The translations under genes were made by a program, and so were the position numbers. The notes below the pieces were generated by a model, which saw only the letters and a program-made list of their open reading frames with translations, ran no database searches and had not been told where the DNA came from. 62,000 bases of DNA from Lingula anatina (taxonomy: Eukaryota; Brachiopoda; Lingulata; Lingulida; Lingulidae). Position 1 is the first letter of the stretch; the number at the start of each line of letters is the position of its first letter. Of this stretch, positions 20,301-33,299 are shown one piece after another. The stretch lies in NCBI RefSeq assembly GCF_001039355.2, contig NW_019775697.1:84269-146268 (forward strand), given 5' to 3'.

Positions 20301-23300
20301 CAGGAACACACTAAAAGATGCCACAGTATCGGAACAGGTAAAGATTTCTGTCAAAAATAATTTTTAAAAATAACTATAATGCTCAATATTACTTAAAAGA
20401 AACTTACTGAAATATACGCAATATCTGTTAATATGTGAGTCCTTATAAGGTTCTAAATTTATATGGATTTAGGTTGTATTTATAATGTATGGATGTCTGT
20501 CTTCAGTTTACAAGCACTGCTGTATATGTGATCTTGTAATGAACAATATATCACTATATATCAGCACCCTGGATATTAGGGCTGATTTGTCATTTGCCTC
20601 AACATATCCATGTAAGTCTGAATTTGATATTAAGGGTGCAAATTGATTTGATGTAAAAAATGATGTAATTTATTTTTAGACTACAGCGGAGTGTCTGTGT
20701 TCTATCATGTTACTGGAGGATAGTACACCAAGACAAGTCTTCAATGAGTTCCTTCTGGCTAGAACAGTATGTCAGCTCTTCTGTATTACCTTGGTTTTCA
20801 TGGATTTACATTATCACCAGTAATGTGATTACTGGTTAGGATAAAAATCTCGGGAAATGAAAACAAGTGGTGCTTAGTTATCAGTAGTTTCAATAAAATG
20901 CAAAAGGCGTTTTTTTAAATTATATAAATCAGCCCCCCCCCCCTCCCAAGTCACAGTCAGGAGTGAACTTGACTTATCAACAAATCAAACATTTCTTTGA
21001 TAGTTTTTAGAATCCTTACTATATTGTTATTTTTTTGTTGAATGTACAATTTGATATTTGTCAACTTTATAATTGGTTCACTTACTACCACATCCCAGAG
21101 TGCAGTTGAGCAGCTGTTCCACCCCAGTCAGCAGTCTGCCAGTATCAAACAGCAGGTCTGCAGTGTGGTACAACTCATTGTCACTACCATACAACAAATA
21201 CATGCAGTCTTCTACTCTGACAGCACACAGACAGACCAGGAACCAGGTAACACCAGCACTTCACTCTGTTTTATTGTTTTGAATTGTTGCTTGATGTATT
21301 AACAGGACAACAAGTTCTGTCAGCCTGGTGTCTGTGTTGATGGGTAATGAGATTAATTATGAGGCCAACTGCTTAGCAAATGCTGTCTTCTGCAAACAGC
21401 AGCTATTGAGTCTGAGTTGAGTGTGAGTCACTTTTTTATATACCAAATGTATCTCTTCTACTCTTTCCGTCCATTCACATATTGTGATTTTACAACAAAA
21501 GTCCAGTCAGGGTTTTCTGTTTTAAAGAAAAGTAGATTGTTGTGTCTGAATGATAACTGTATTTGACTGCTGCCTCCTGTCTTTAGAATGAGATTAAAGT
21601 TGTGAAGAATTACTGCTTAATCTGGCACGGCTATCTTTTCAGCTCACAGTAATCTCCTGCTGAAAATTGTGGAAGAAGTGACAGAACGAGGTAAGGTCTG
21701 AGAAATAATTTGGCATGATCATACCTATTAAATATTCATGTACTCTCTTTGAACTGAATGGACTTTCTGATCAATAAATTAAGTACATAAATCAATTGAA
21801 TGTGATTTAAAAATGCAAAGATAATGATGATTGATATTATATATTTAATCATAATTTAATATATATATATAATTGAAGGAAAAAATGAGTTTGTAGTATT
21901 TATAATCTTCCAGGAGGAGTCATACCTGGTCTCCAGTCATCTATCTCTACACAGTATTTGCCTAAATCAGTGCTAGGTGAGCTTCACTGGGACATTGTTT
22001 ATTCAATGTATTTGATGTAAAAAAAAATCAATACCAGCATACTTAGCAAAATTTTACTAGCATTCTTTAATTTTGAGCTTAAAAGTTTACTTAGGGGCTT
22101 GAAGGGAGAGAACCAAGTTGTAAAATGAAAAGATAAGTAATAAAATGCGTTAGCTCCTTTTCAGCAAGTGAGTGAGTGAGACATTCTCTCTGTTCCAGAT
22201 TTCAGACCATCTTTAAAGAGTCATGTCAGCCCCATAGCTGCACAGACACTACAGGAGAACTGTACTCAGTGGGTGGACAGGTAAGTTAGGGGACAGGAAC
22301 TCTCCACTCACTATGAGGGCACCTGTTATAATAGTAATAATGATAATATTTTCATTTATCCTGGCACTGTGTAACTTGTTAATGGGTGGTGTGTGGGAGG
22401 AGATGGATATTTTTAAAGAATTGAAGCTAAGGCTATCTGGTGGATAAGCATGTCCAGTATGTACCAGTGGTTGTGGAATTTGTTTACAATTTCAGTTGTG
22501 TACAAGCCATCAATAGTGGTGTGAGTAAACTACTGGGCTATGTGAATACAGTGAAAGGAGTGGCTGGGATCAGAGATGCTGTGTGGGAACAGTTGGCCAA
22601 TGTAAGTACAATATAACAGCAACACAGCTTTTAAGAGTCTAGTTTGTGAACATTCTTTATGTTTCAAGTGCCATAACTTGAAGACGATATTTTCAGGTAA
22701 CTCTAATCTCAAGTCACCCAATAAATGTTTGGAAAATGCCAGAGATGAGTGACAATGCTTCAGGAAATTGACAGACATATTTATTTTTTTGTACAAATTT
22801 GACATTTGGGATTCTTTATTAAAAGGAAAAATATAATATTCTTAGTTTGGCCCATTAACTACTACAACACAGAAAAGTTCTGGAATTTAACATTATGATC
22901 TTGCAAGTACAATTTTTTTTATAACACCATCGCATCCTGTGTTTTGTGTTATGCAGGCCACACAGATCAGTGAGTGGGACAACATATGTGGACACATTCT
23001 GAAGAGAAAGGTTCCAGTGTGGGATGAGTTCATTAGGCCACTGTTCCTGGCCAGACTCCAGGGTATACTACAGAGCCAGTTTGACAGCACCCTCAACATG
23101 TGTAAACAACACATGACCAGGGTGATGGCAGATGTGGCTGATACTGCACAGAGGTAAGAACTATTTACTAGGGGGAAAAATATATGTTCTGAAAGCAGTT
23201 TTGATTATTTTGTATTTAAGAGATTAAATCCCATAAATTAAATCCCATAAATATTTTTTTCAGATTGGAAGACATGCAAGGGAATCATTTTATTATTCTT

Positions 23301-26300
23301 TATCATCTTTTTGTGGAAATTTTACTCAAAACCAAATCTGTACCAGTAGAAATTTATAAAGGAGATTAGCACAGTGGTTCCTCGGGTTCATCACATCCTT
23401 GTCTGTTTTCAGATCTGCGGCCTATGAGTGTGCGGTGGGGTCCTACATCTGGAATGAGAGTCAAGGAGACATAGTTAACAACAGTGCCTGGGTGGCAGCC
23501 AGCAATAAGACACTACTAGAGAGTGGAGGGCTACTTATGAAGGCCAAGGCTTACACTCCAGCTGTACAGAGGTGAGTACATAAAGAATAAATCTTGTCTC
23601 TACTGGAGAGTGGAAGGCTACTCATGAAGGCCAAGGCTTACACTCCAGCTGTACAGAGGTGAGTAGATATGGTTCATATAAACCACTCTACAGTATGTCT
23701 CAATGTGGTTTACAATATGTCTTGCATATTTTTTGGCCCTGAATAAAACTGACTGTTGACATTCTCAACTCCCTGGAGAGGATACAGTGAATAAATGAAG
23801 AGAAATATTTAGGGTGATTGATTTTTTCATCAAATACACGTTGAATGATGCAAATAGTAATAAATGTAGAAGCCTGTTCTGATGGAGTCTGTAGCTCGCA
23901 GGGGCCACAGAAAAACGAGGCAAATGACAACGGGCATATTCCTTTACTTGAGCTATATTTGAAATAGTCTCAGCTTGAAACAGCCGTGTAACTAGAACAA
24001 AGAAAATACAATTGTCACTTATTTGTTTAGCTGGTATCACCACTTACTTCTCACATAACATCTGAGTTTATGAAAATGCAATTAGCAACCTGGTTATTAA
24101 TTAAGAAAACTATATAATATAAACAGAGAAATGCTGGTAATGTACATCATGTACAAAATTGGCATAAACATCTTGTCATTATGCCTCTACTGGGTAAATA
24201 CATAAATAATGCCACTGCACCTCTGCACTCCTCTGCACCACACACTTAACTGGCCCACACACTCCTCGGTGTGACAACTAGGACTGTTCACTTATGCTAA
24301 TGAGGTCCTTTTATCAAAGAAATGTGATAGATGTGCTTGCTCAGCATATCCGATGCAAGAAACCATAAACTAAGTTTGATACAATCATTTTTGTTCTTAC
24401 AGAGTCATTGTGACAGTTTGTCACAGTTTGTCTGGGCAAGTCATGGAATCACTTAGAAAATTGCAGTAGTCTGCTCTGTAAGGCTTCATTCACATGCAAT
24501 GTCTATTTTCTAAATTCTATTTTCTATTCGCGGTATGTCTTATGATCACGGTCTGTGCCCTGAATATCCCGCGGCGTAATTACTGGCAGCGCGAGCCAGT
24601 TACTATAAGTTACTTTAAGTAACTGGCTCGCGCTGGCAGTAACTACACCGCGGGATATTCAGGGCACAGACCATGATCATAAGATACCACGAATAGAAAA
24701 TAGAATTTAGAAAATAGACATTGCATGTGAATGAAGCCTAAGGCACGAGCAAATTTCCACCTAAAGATGCACTGGGCTAGTAAAAGAAGTTCAAATTTTA
24801 TGTAACATATGCCTGTTCCTAGTAACCTACAAAGATTTTGTCACAGACTGTTGTATTGTGAGTTTGTCTTCATTTTTTTCCATAGTTTATGTGGTACATT
24901 TGACAGTAAGTTAAAAGCCCTCCTTGAAGACTCCAGTTACTACATCAAGTCCTCAGACACCAAGCAGACGGGACAGCAGCAGCAGGGCAACATGGAACCG
25001 TTTGATCGCTTTATAGATGAAGACAACATCAGGGATTTTATAAGAGAAGGCTGCAAGGACTGTGTGAAGAAGTAAGGCTGAAACTATCCTGTCAGATGTC
25101 CTCTTACATAGATAGTTCCTTTTTTTTTACCTATTACAAGCAGAATACAATTATATTCAAGTAGTAACACTAACAAAACAAAACAAAAAACATTACACAT
25201 ACAATCTCTTACAACTTCAAACATTGCTGAACATAATTGGCACTGCGTTTATATCACCTGTATTGCTCAAAGTCTATGCAGTCATCTCTTGACTGAACAC
25301 AATTTTCATCACTTCCACATGTACAAAGTCTTGTATTTCTTGGACAGCGTGACCATGTCCCCATTTCGATAGGTTAACTATGGGCACTCAGTCGTAGTCG
25401 AGAACATGCTGTCCTGACCATTATACATTGTATAATGGGTACATATCATGTATAGTCAAATTAGGATTCATCTTTGAATTTGTGACTGATTTAGTTCAAA
25501 TTTCTTATTTGATTCTTTATTTGTGCTCTTTTTCCTCTATAATGCTGTCCCACACATGCATAAAAGAATCATCTACCATACCAGATCTTGAATGAAGAAT
25601 CTTTGTCATAAACACTTTTTATGCAGTCAGTTCAGGTATACCTGGTTCATCTTATATTATGTCATTAGGAATGCTTTGTCATTCACTCTATAATGTTTTG
25701 ATAATCACGAAGTAGGATGACTGTACTGCTTTAAAACTTGAGCATCACTAGGACTGGCAATCATACAAAACAGAAGACATTAATGCTGTGAGCATCACTT
25801 TTTCCGTCATAGCAAATAGGCAGTCTGTGTTTAAAATTAAATGACACAAACTTTAAAAGTTGAGATTGCTTTGCAGTAATTTGTTGTATGACTGCTTCCA
25901 CACAACCACCAGTCTGACTAAATATTACTCCTAAATAGGTATGCAAACTATAATTTTTAGCCATTTTGTCTGTTATTGCCAAAGGTATCTTATCATTTTC
26001 GTCCCTGTTTATAAACTCTGTTTTGCCATCTTTGATCAACATGCCTCGTCTGTGGTAGAAATTAGGCAAAATTAGCTGTTTTCTTTCCGTCTTTTCTCTT
26101 CTGGTGGCCAGAATGACAGTGTCATCCATCAGTAAGAGGCAATGTTACCAACTGCCACAAAAATGTCACGAGGAATTAGAGACCATAGGTCTCTGATGAA
26201 CTCCTCAATATATATCTTATACAAAAAGCACCTAGATGGGCTCCCTTGCTGAACCCAATTGTAGCAGTTCCTAAAATGTATTTGGTGTCATACTAGAGAG

Positions 26301-29300
26301 TAGCTATTGCACTAATCATGGTTGTGCCACATCCAAGGTGACATAAGGATCTGATAAGAGCTTGACATGGGATTTGGTCTTATGCATTGGAAAAATTTGA
26401 CGTACACAATGAAAAGTTCTACTTTTTTGCTTAACAAGCAGTCATCTCAACACTTGTTCTTTGCACCCGCTTCTTTTTTTGGGTGTCTGCTTGCTCCCGT
26501 GATGACTTAAACCACTTTCCAAGTCTAGAACGCAAACTTGCTTTACTCTTTTTCAGTCGAACCCTTTCCTTTCAAAAGACTTGTCGACCTGTGTATTTTC
26601 AGTAAATGGGCTCCATTGTGTGTGGTATTTTAAAACTATTTACTTTTGTACCATGCTTTCGAAATTAATTAAGATGATCTGATTTCTATCACATTTCTTA
26701 GAATTCTTCACGTGTTCAGAATGACCATCCTTGATATTTATTTGTTTTGTTTTCTTTACAAAGGCTGTTGGACCATATAAACGAGGAACTAGAAGAAGCA
26801 AAGAATAGTCTCCAAGAGTTAGATAATAAAGTGGACCAAAGAACATTGATAAACAGGTGAGGCTTGTGAAACAATTAATATGTGATTTATTCCATGTAAT
26901 ACAATTAGTAACCTCTACAGATTGCATGGCAAATTTGTTAAATCTTTTTGTCATCCTACAGCTTTTGGTAGTGCAGTGGCATTTCTGTTTTACATGATAT
27001 GTCACCTGGATTATAATTATATACATTTATGGTGAGGCTGAGTTTTGATTAGATGTAAGGATAAGTTTTCAGGGTTGAAGTCAGTTATTGTTATATTGCA
27101 TAACTTAATATGTGTATACAGTAATGTGATTGTGTTTTTAAACCACTGTTCACATCATCAGTCAGTGTAATGGTTGGTGATGACAGCATTGGTCAATAGT
27201 GAGTTCCATCAGAACTCCAATTCCCAGATATAAAAATGTATATAATATTCTTTGCTTATTACACAAATGTTTCTAACCATACTCTGTGGGTTCCAGGGTG
27301 CTGCTGTTGGGCCGTCTGTGTGGTGGTCTGTGTGAACTCAGCACCCACATGGAGCAGTGTGTTGTTATGCAGAAACACAAAGAAAAAGAGTCTGTGATAA
27401 GGTATGGGACATATTGTATGTACAGCCTACAGGCACGTAGTTGACATGGATATCTGGTCTTCACCTTGGATTAAGTTTCAGTTTTAATTATTCATTTACC
27501 TGGAATAAGAAAAGCAGGTGGAGATTATCATTTGATTGTCATAAGATTTGACTTGGGCTGTAACTTGGGCTATAACTTGGTCTCTTCTGCTGTGAATTCA
27601 AGGAATCAATACAAGACAATGTTTGACCTTTTTACCCTGTAAAATTACTTCCCTACAACCAGTGGTCATTTTGTACACTACTAATTAGTCTTATATCCCC
27701 AGGGTCCCAAAGAGAACAAAGAGCCAGGCAAAGACGGAAGACCCACACTGGTCAACTGTGAAGAACTCCTTGGTGGACACTAGCCATAAGGCATACAGGT
27801 AAGCACTTATCATAAGGCATACTGGTAAATACTGGTCACAGGGCATTCAGGTAAATATTGGGCACAAGGCACACAGGTAAATAATGACTACAAGGCATAC
27901 AGGTAAATACTGGTTCTATAAGGCATACAGGTTAATACTAGATCAGGCATTCTGTTAAATGCTAGCCTCAGAACACACAAGAACCAGGAGCATCAAAGTA
28001 AACACTTTAGGCATAAAGTTAAACACCTTGCAGCCACACGACATCTTTGTAAACACTTGTCATTAGGTAGCCTTGGAAATGCTGATTGAATGAAAGAAAG
28101 TTAAGGTTAGAAAGAAACCACAATTTTGAAATACTTATTCACTTTTCCTTTTTATGTAACCAGTTCACTTTTTCATCACTGTTTTAATTACCTCTCAAAC
28201 AATTCAAAGAGCAATGCCAAGGGACCTTTGACATCTGATCTGCTGGTGCTGCAGTTTGAATCAGATGAGGTGCATTTTCCACCCAACACAACAGAGTAGT
28301 AAAGGTCAGAAGACCTTGGGTGCTTAGTTGGGGGTGCTTAGTGTTAAACATGAAGGCGTTTCTTAATTACAAAATCAAAGTTGATTATTTGCTTCAGAAT
28401 ATGTAATGCTATCAGATATGTATGTATGAATAGAAAAAAGACTTGCCACATCTGACAGATGTTATTTTTTTAAAAATAAACCCTCTTCAGTGAATGTCAG
28501 TGTTATATGTACCCACATCTTGTTCTGTGTTTTCAGTATATGGTGTCAGTGGCTCAGCAGTTGTCTAGCACAGGAATTAAGTTCTACATTGCAGCAGACG
28601 GGCACTTCCATTTTAGAGAACAGCACTGTAAGATTGTATTTTTTATCTTACATTTCTTTAAGTCTTCACTTCTTTCCATTGAAACATGATTATTGATATT
28701 TTGATTAATTCTAATGCTGTAATCATCTTATTCATGAACAATAATGAAAATCTTCGTGACATATTTAGAGCTGGGATGAGGTTGAGATTCAAGAAGAGAC
28801 TGAAGATGGAGCCACTGTTGCCTCCAAGATTCGAGTGCCCATGCTGCCATCTTGGAGCGTGCAGACGTTGCTGTACAAGCTGTGTGAGGAGATCAACACA
28901 GTGGGAGGCCATGCAGTCAGGAGGTAAAGTATGAGAGGCTGTTCAGAACTACCTAGTGTGCACTAACTCCACAGGGACTCTTGCTTAATGCAATCAAAGC
29001 AACAGACTAACATGCCTCCTCTTGTTTCCAGTGTACTCGTGTCACCAGTATCTTTGAATTCTACTCAATGTAAGGAGTTGTTGTGTTACTCTGTTTACCG
29101 ATTGCATTCAGCAAGAGCCCCCCATTCACTGTTCTGAATGGCCCTTCTACTGAATATCAGTTTAACATAGTGTATAACCATATTTAGCTATTTTTGCAGG
29201 TTTTTATTATCCATGTATTTTCATGTACAGTGTACAAGAGAACATTTGGGTCTTGTGCAAAAATCAAAACATCCTATGGTGCAATGAAAAATAATTAGAA

Positions 29301-29842
29301 TATTGATAATCTGATCCATAGCTGTTTAACATTGAGCTCTGGCCTATAACTTTTATAACTCTTTAGCATATGGTTGTTTTTTTATGGATATTGTCTTAAA
29401 TGTGCCAATTGTGCAGTGTGTTGACAAAAGGTGGCATTATAAAACATATTTGTATTAATTCAGATCCATCCTGCTGAACCTTGTACATTCCACATCCAAG
29501 GAAATTATAGACATCTATAGGAAACTTTTAGATGGAGGGAAGAAAGGAGAACCCAATATAACACAGAACCAGGCCCTGCAACTGTTGTTTGATGTCAAGT
29601 TTCTTGTCCTTGTACTGCCAAAGCAAGAAGGCCCTGAGGTAGTTTTCTCTCATTCATTGAATACTTTTAAGCAAGCCTAGTTTCTGAACACTCTTATGTT
29701 CTATAAATAGCAATGTACAGTGGTGGAACAGGTGTATCCCTAATTAGATGTTTATATTCTTATATTCTGTGAAATAGTCAATTTCTCTTTCAAAAAAAAA
29801 AAGACACAGCCAATCTGAAAATGAATTTGTTAGTAACCTTGT

Positions 29843-29877
<35 letters not shown>

Positions 29878-31253
29878 GATTGAAAATGAATTGGTTGGTG
29901 TATAATCTAAGCCTTTTCTGGATCCTGATTAGAAAAAAAGTGTCATTTTTATTATATTCCTATAATATTCAGGAGAAATCTCTGACAAGTGCAATAGAGA
30001 ATGTGGTAGATGGGATTGAGAGCCACATAGACCCCTTTGATCTGGATGTGTTCAACCCGTACCTTAAGAAGCATGTTGGCAGACATGCTCAGAGATGTGC
30101 GGTATGAGCAATTGTTTGTTTGTTTGTTGTAATTTTAGGTTGATTTTATTGTTAAAGCAGGAGCTTATTTTCTATCACTAAATAGCATCTTTTGAGTCAT
30201 TAATGTTTTCTTTATCATAAAAAAACCTGGATTGGAAAAGATAATGCAAATGGTTTTGCAGATCTTTCATTTCTCAGCATCAGAAAATGGTTACACGTAT
30301 ATAAAAAAAACCTCAGTTAATCATGGTAATATTCATAAATATAGCTGAATATCAACACCATCAGCACAAAGTCTAGATTGATGCCAAATGACATTTCTAT
30401 TCAAACTGAGGAAAATCTATAGGTTCTGAACAGTGTGTTTAAAAAGTCACATTTTTGAAAAAATATTACTGTTTACTCAGGTAATCTACGGTGCCTTGAC
30501 CAGCCTGGACAAACATGGCAGTGTCACAATGAGAGGTGGCGTTGCTGGGCAACATGAACAACACAATGTTCTGCCACTGGCCTCTAACCAGATGAGGTTC
30601 CAGCTGTTACCACTCAGTACACAGCCCAGCAGAATGCCATCAGACATTAAACCAGTTATACCACCTCCTGTGGCAAAGGTACTCTTGCTGTGCATATTCC
30701 CTAACACAAATTTCCCATGGGGTCCTCTAGGACATCCTTTATAAAATTGGCCCAAAATCCTATAGTGTCCAAAGGACCCCTTTGGAAAATTGGCCATCTT
30801 AGATAGGAATCCTTTCTTAGATGGGATTGCTATGGAGTCCCATAGACTCCTATAGGATGTCTATTAGGAAATTTTCGTTAGGGTTGAATGGGATTTTCAA
30901 GTAAAGGATACTTTTACAACTTTTAATATGCACAACTGGTTCGGGTAATTTAGTGACCATACGGATTAGTTAGTAATGTGGTAATCAAATAGTAGAATTT
31001 TTAAATTTAAAAAAACTAAAAAATAGTTTGACCATTGACCACATGTATTTTTTTATGAAAAATTTTGACCAGCACAGTGTAAATGTATGTCTTTGTAATA
31101 CTGCTTTTTGTCCCATAGGTGGCAGCTCCATCAAGAAAAGAGAAAGAGAATCCTGTTCCACAACCTCAACTGAAGGAGTCTAGTTCTTTCTACAATAGAA
31201 TAGGGTCAATGGGTACATTGTGGTTTTCTAACATAGGAGGCAAAAATAACTAG
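17358..31253 (+). CDS. COG1: Conserved oligomeric Golgi complex subunit 1
   Basis: 26 coding exons: 17358-17379, 18144-18228, 18467-18511, 18630-18696, 19012-19118, 19458-19527, 19793-19972, 20296-20337, 20680-20766, 21099-21246, 21643-21690, 21914-21976, 22199-22280, 22496-22601, 22957-23153, 23413-23571, 24886-25071, 26764-26856, 27297-27401, 27703-27798, 28537-28627, 28769-28923, 29464-29638, 29973-30101, 30481-30678, 31119-31253. All introns are GT-AG and the frame is intact, giving 956 aa (human COG1 is 980). COG1 belongs to lobe A of the COG tether, which returns vesicles to the Golgi. Diagnostic stretches are RYRDLIEAADTI near the N-terminus, QIKLLLDTPER, ATQLYLLARH, HFRTTVLQ, CSIMLLEDSTPRQ, GVAGIRDAVWEQL, EEINTVGGHA, DPFDLDVFNPYL and HNVLPLASNQMRF. 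The start in a 22-nt first coding piece (MAERVKP) is less certain. An ATG at 18146 would give 948 aa. Confidence 0.95.
23600..23665 (+). repeat. Copy of the COG1 exon 16 tail plus its splice donor, in the next intron
   Basis: 66 bp repeat 23513-23578 at an offset of exactly 87 bp with only a few substitutions, including the exon end CAGAG and donor GTGAGTA. No acceptor was copied. Reading through the true donor meets a TGA at once, so use of the second donor (23659) would truncate the protein. Confidence 0.9.
24482..24738. mobile_element. Hairpin MITE in COG1 intron 16
   Basis: Two near-perfect inverted arms of about 122 bp, with a loop of roughly 12 bp, make up the whole 257-bp element. The ends read GGCTTCATTCACATG and CATGTGAATGAAGCC, flanked by TAA on both sides (24479-24481, 24739-24741). 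Arm landmarks are TCTATTTTCTAAATTC, GGTCTGTGCCCTGAATATCC and CGCGAGCCAGTTACT. Few mismatches between the arms imply a young insertion or one kept uniform. Confidence 0.9.
25741..26330 (-). pseudogene. LINE reverse-transcriptase relic in COG1 intron 17
   Basis: On the minus strand, a frame with QQGSPSRCFLYKIY (the GxxQGxP region of LINE reverse transcriptases) lies upstream of LLLMDDTVILATRREKTERK, the catalytic box with YADD changed to LMDD. GMLIKDGKTEF, YLGVIFSQTG and AVIQQITAKQSQLLKFVSF follow. There is a frame break between the first block and the catalytic box. The RT thumb ends abruptly near 25761, and no endonuclease or intact ends were found. It is dead, 5'-truncated and antisense to COG1. 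The rest of the intron (25072-26763) may hold further decayed parts of it. Confidence 0.7.
27786..27965 (+). repeat. 26-bp minisatellite made from the COG1 exon 20 splice donor
   Basis: The last bases of exon 20 and its donor (AAGGCATACAG, then GTAAGC) begin a tandem array. GT dinucleotides at donor position fall at 27799, 27825, 27851, 27877 and 27903, exactly 26 bp apart, then at 27931 and 27954. Most units read close to AAGGCATACAGGTAAAT, and weaker traces run to about 28060. Several units are plausible splice donors. Reading past the true donor meets TAA immediately. Confidence 0.9.
29842..29877 (+). repeat. (TTTA)n tetranucleotide repeat
   Basis: About nine TTTA units in the COG1 intron before exon 24. 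Confidence 0.95.
30695..30889. mobile_element. Degenerate MITE-like inverted repeat in COG1 intron 25
   Basis: The left end ATTCCCTAACACAAATTTCC pairs with the right end (reverse complement ATTCAACCCTAACGAAAATT, then TCC). Weaker pairing continues through GACATCC. About 195 bp with no coding content. The target duplication is not clear and the arms have several mismatches. Confidence 0.45.
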
Positions 31254-31467
31254 ATTTGGTGAGTGTAATAAGATCTTTCAGAACTTCTAAACAGTTGAAG
31301 TGTGATAGCATGTTGTAAGTAGTTATGTGTATAATGTAAAGAGACCACAAGAGTGGGAGGGGGTGGGAGACCACAGATAGTTTATGTTCTCTTTTTTTAT
31401 CCCTTTTTTGATGCAATGCTTCTGCCCTTCATAGATAAAATGAAATACTTCATTTTCTCCTGAGGTG

Positions 31468-31473
31468 AATAAA
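31468..31473 (+). promoter_or_regulatory. Probable COG1 poly(A) signal
   Basis: AATAAA lies 215 bp after the COG1 stop. A second AATAAA at 31707-31712 could give a longer 3' end. Confidence 0.55.
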
Positions 31474-33234
31474 ATTTAACAGCATTATAACCAATCAGAA
31501 TGTGCTAAATTTGATGTTTTGACTATTACTTAACAGCATTTCTTGTATTATATAAACTGTTGATATTATAGTTATGCATCCTTTGCAAAACTCAGTTTTT
31601 TTTTCTTTTTTGCATTTTCACTCTTCTCTCTAAAATTAGGATTGTTAATTTTGCTCATTTCTCTGAGGATTTAATCATCCCACAGGACTACATTTATAGA
31701 GCACAGAATAAAACTCTGCTGGCCAAGGTGTTAGAGCATAGGATAGAACTCGGTGCTTGCCAAGGTGTTACATCCTCTGGCAATCTTAAGCTCCCATCAT
31801 GTAGAGTGTGTAGCCTTGGGTTTACTTTTCAAGCCACCGTCCCATGAGCAAGGAGGATTTTGCATGAGTTTCCTTGCAATTGAATTTCAACTTCTGAGTC
31901 GGAGTGATAACATGTAGTTGTTCAAATCTGGGACTTTATCCAATCATCTGTGTAGCCTGGCAACATGATTAGTATTGACCTGCCTGGTTCTTCCTGTGAC
32001 TTGAGATAACTTGGCTGGAGATAAATTGCTGAGACGGTCAGTGCTCTTTCCCGGGGTCATCAATACCAGACAGAGTAATTGTATAGATCGGACAGGAGTG
32101 ATAATTGGTAATCCATGTGTGCCATTTCCTACCACCATTATTGCTGACTGGTGGGTTCTGGGTTGGTGAAATTTGCAGGAGTGGGATTCCACCCACGTTG
32201 TTTATTGACACTTAATTTGGAGGTTCCCTAGTCATTAGAACATGGAGAATATGAAGCATATTTATGGGAGGGTTCTTTTATAGTGAAACAAAAAGGCTAT
32301 GAAACTGTATATCCACAAAAGAAACAAAATATCAACCACTGACAATAGCAAAAGTGTTTGGGCGTTTTATTTCTTATTTTTTTACCAACCAGTTTATTCA
32401 TCCATTTTCCTTTGATTGGATAAGAGTCAACCATGTTGTCATCAGTCATCAGTTTAATTTCTTGAGTTTGTCTGTGATGTTTTTGTCTCTGTCTAGGTGA
32501 GTCACAGAGTGTGGACTGACTCACTGATGACAGTGTTTGTTATTTTGAAAATCAGACCAGGTTATTCTTGAATCAGAATCTGATTCCCATTGTATATAAT
32601 GATAAAGAACTTAAATAGTATACATAACACAATGCACTTTCATCTACACTGATATTGAGAAAAGAGTAAGAACGCTGTGGGAGTTTTGGTGGTATGGCTG
32701 TGCACACCTGGGCTTGGGTGAAGTCACAAACTTAACTTGTTATTGAACATTGTTTCTAGTTGAATACCACAATTTGGCAGAAAGTTAAGCACCAGGAAGG
32801 TGTTGGTGCACTGGGGCCTGCAGACCAGTAATTTCTCTGAGTTTGATGCATGTCAATTGCACTAGGAGATAAGAATGAACATGTGTAGTATCAGCCAGAG
32901 AAATGAAGGGACGTGTACGCAGCCAAATATTACCCTCTAAGAACTTGCTAATTTGACATCAAGGGATTTCTTTTTATCTTGTTATGTTTGTTCAACACTT
33001 GCTTTTTTGGGCAGCTGGGTGATTAAAGAAAGCCCAGAAGATTTTATGGGAGGCAATTAACATTTCCTGGTGAGTGGATCATCTGGGGCAGGTGCTCTGT
33101 GGGCCGCTGGTGGCGCAGGCTGTAACGAGGAAGGTGCAGTGTAGTGTGTGGAAGGCAGTGAGAACACACAGATTTGAAGGCAAATGAAATATGATCATGT
33201 TAGGCAATTGATTGATATGCATCTGAAATTGATG

Positions 33235-33235
<1 letters not shown>

Positions 33236-33298
<63 letters not shown>
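33236..33298 (+). repeat. (GT)n microsatellite
   Basis: About 31 uninterrupted GT units, followed by a region with alternating GCATG motifs. Confidence 0.97.

Positions 33299-33299
<1 letters not shown>

Noticed and set aside
30433-30797. 103-codon frames on both strands
   Set aside because: The plus frame is COG1 exon 25 read into its intron, and the minus frame is its shadow.
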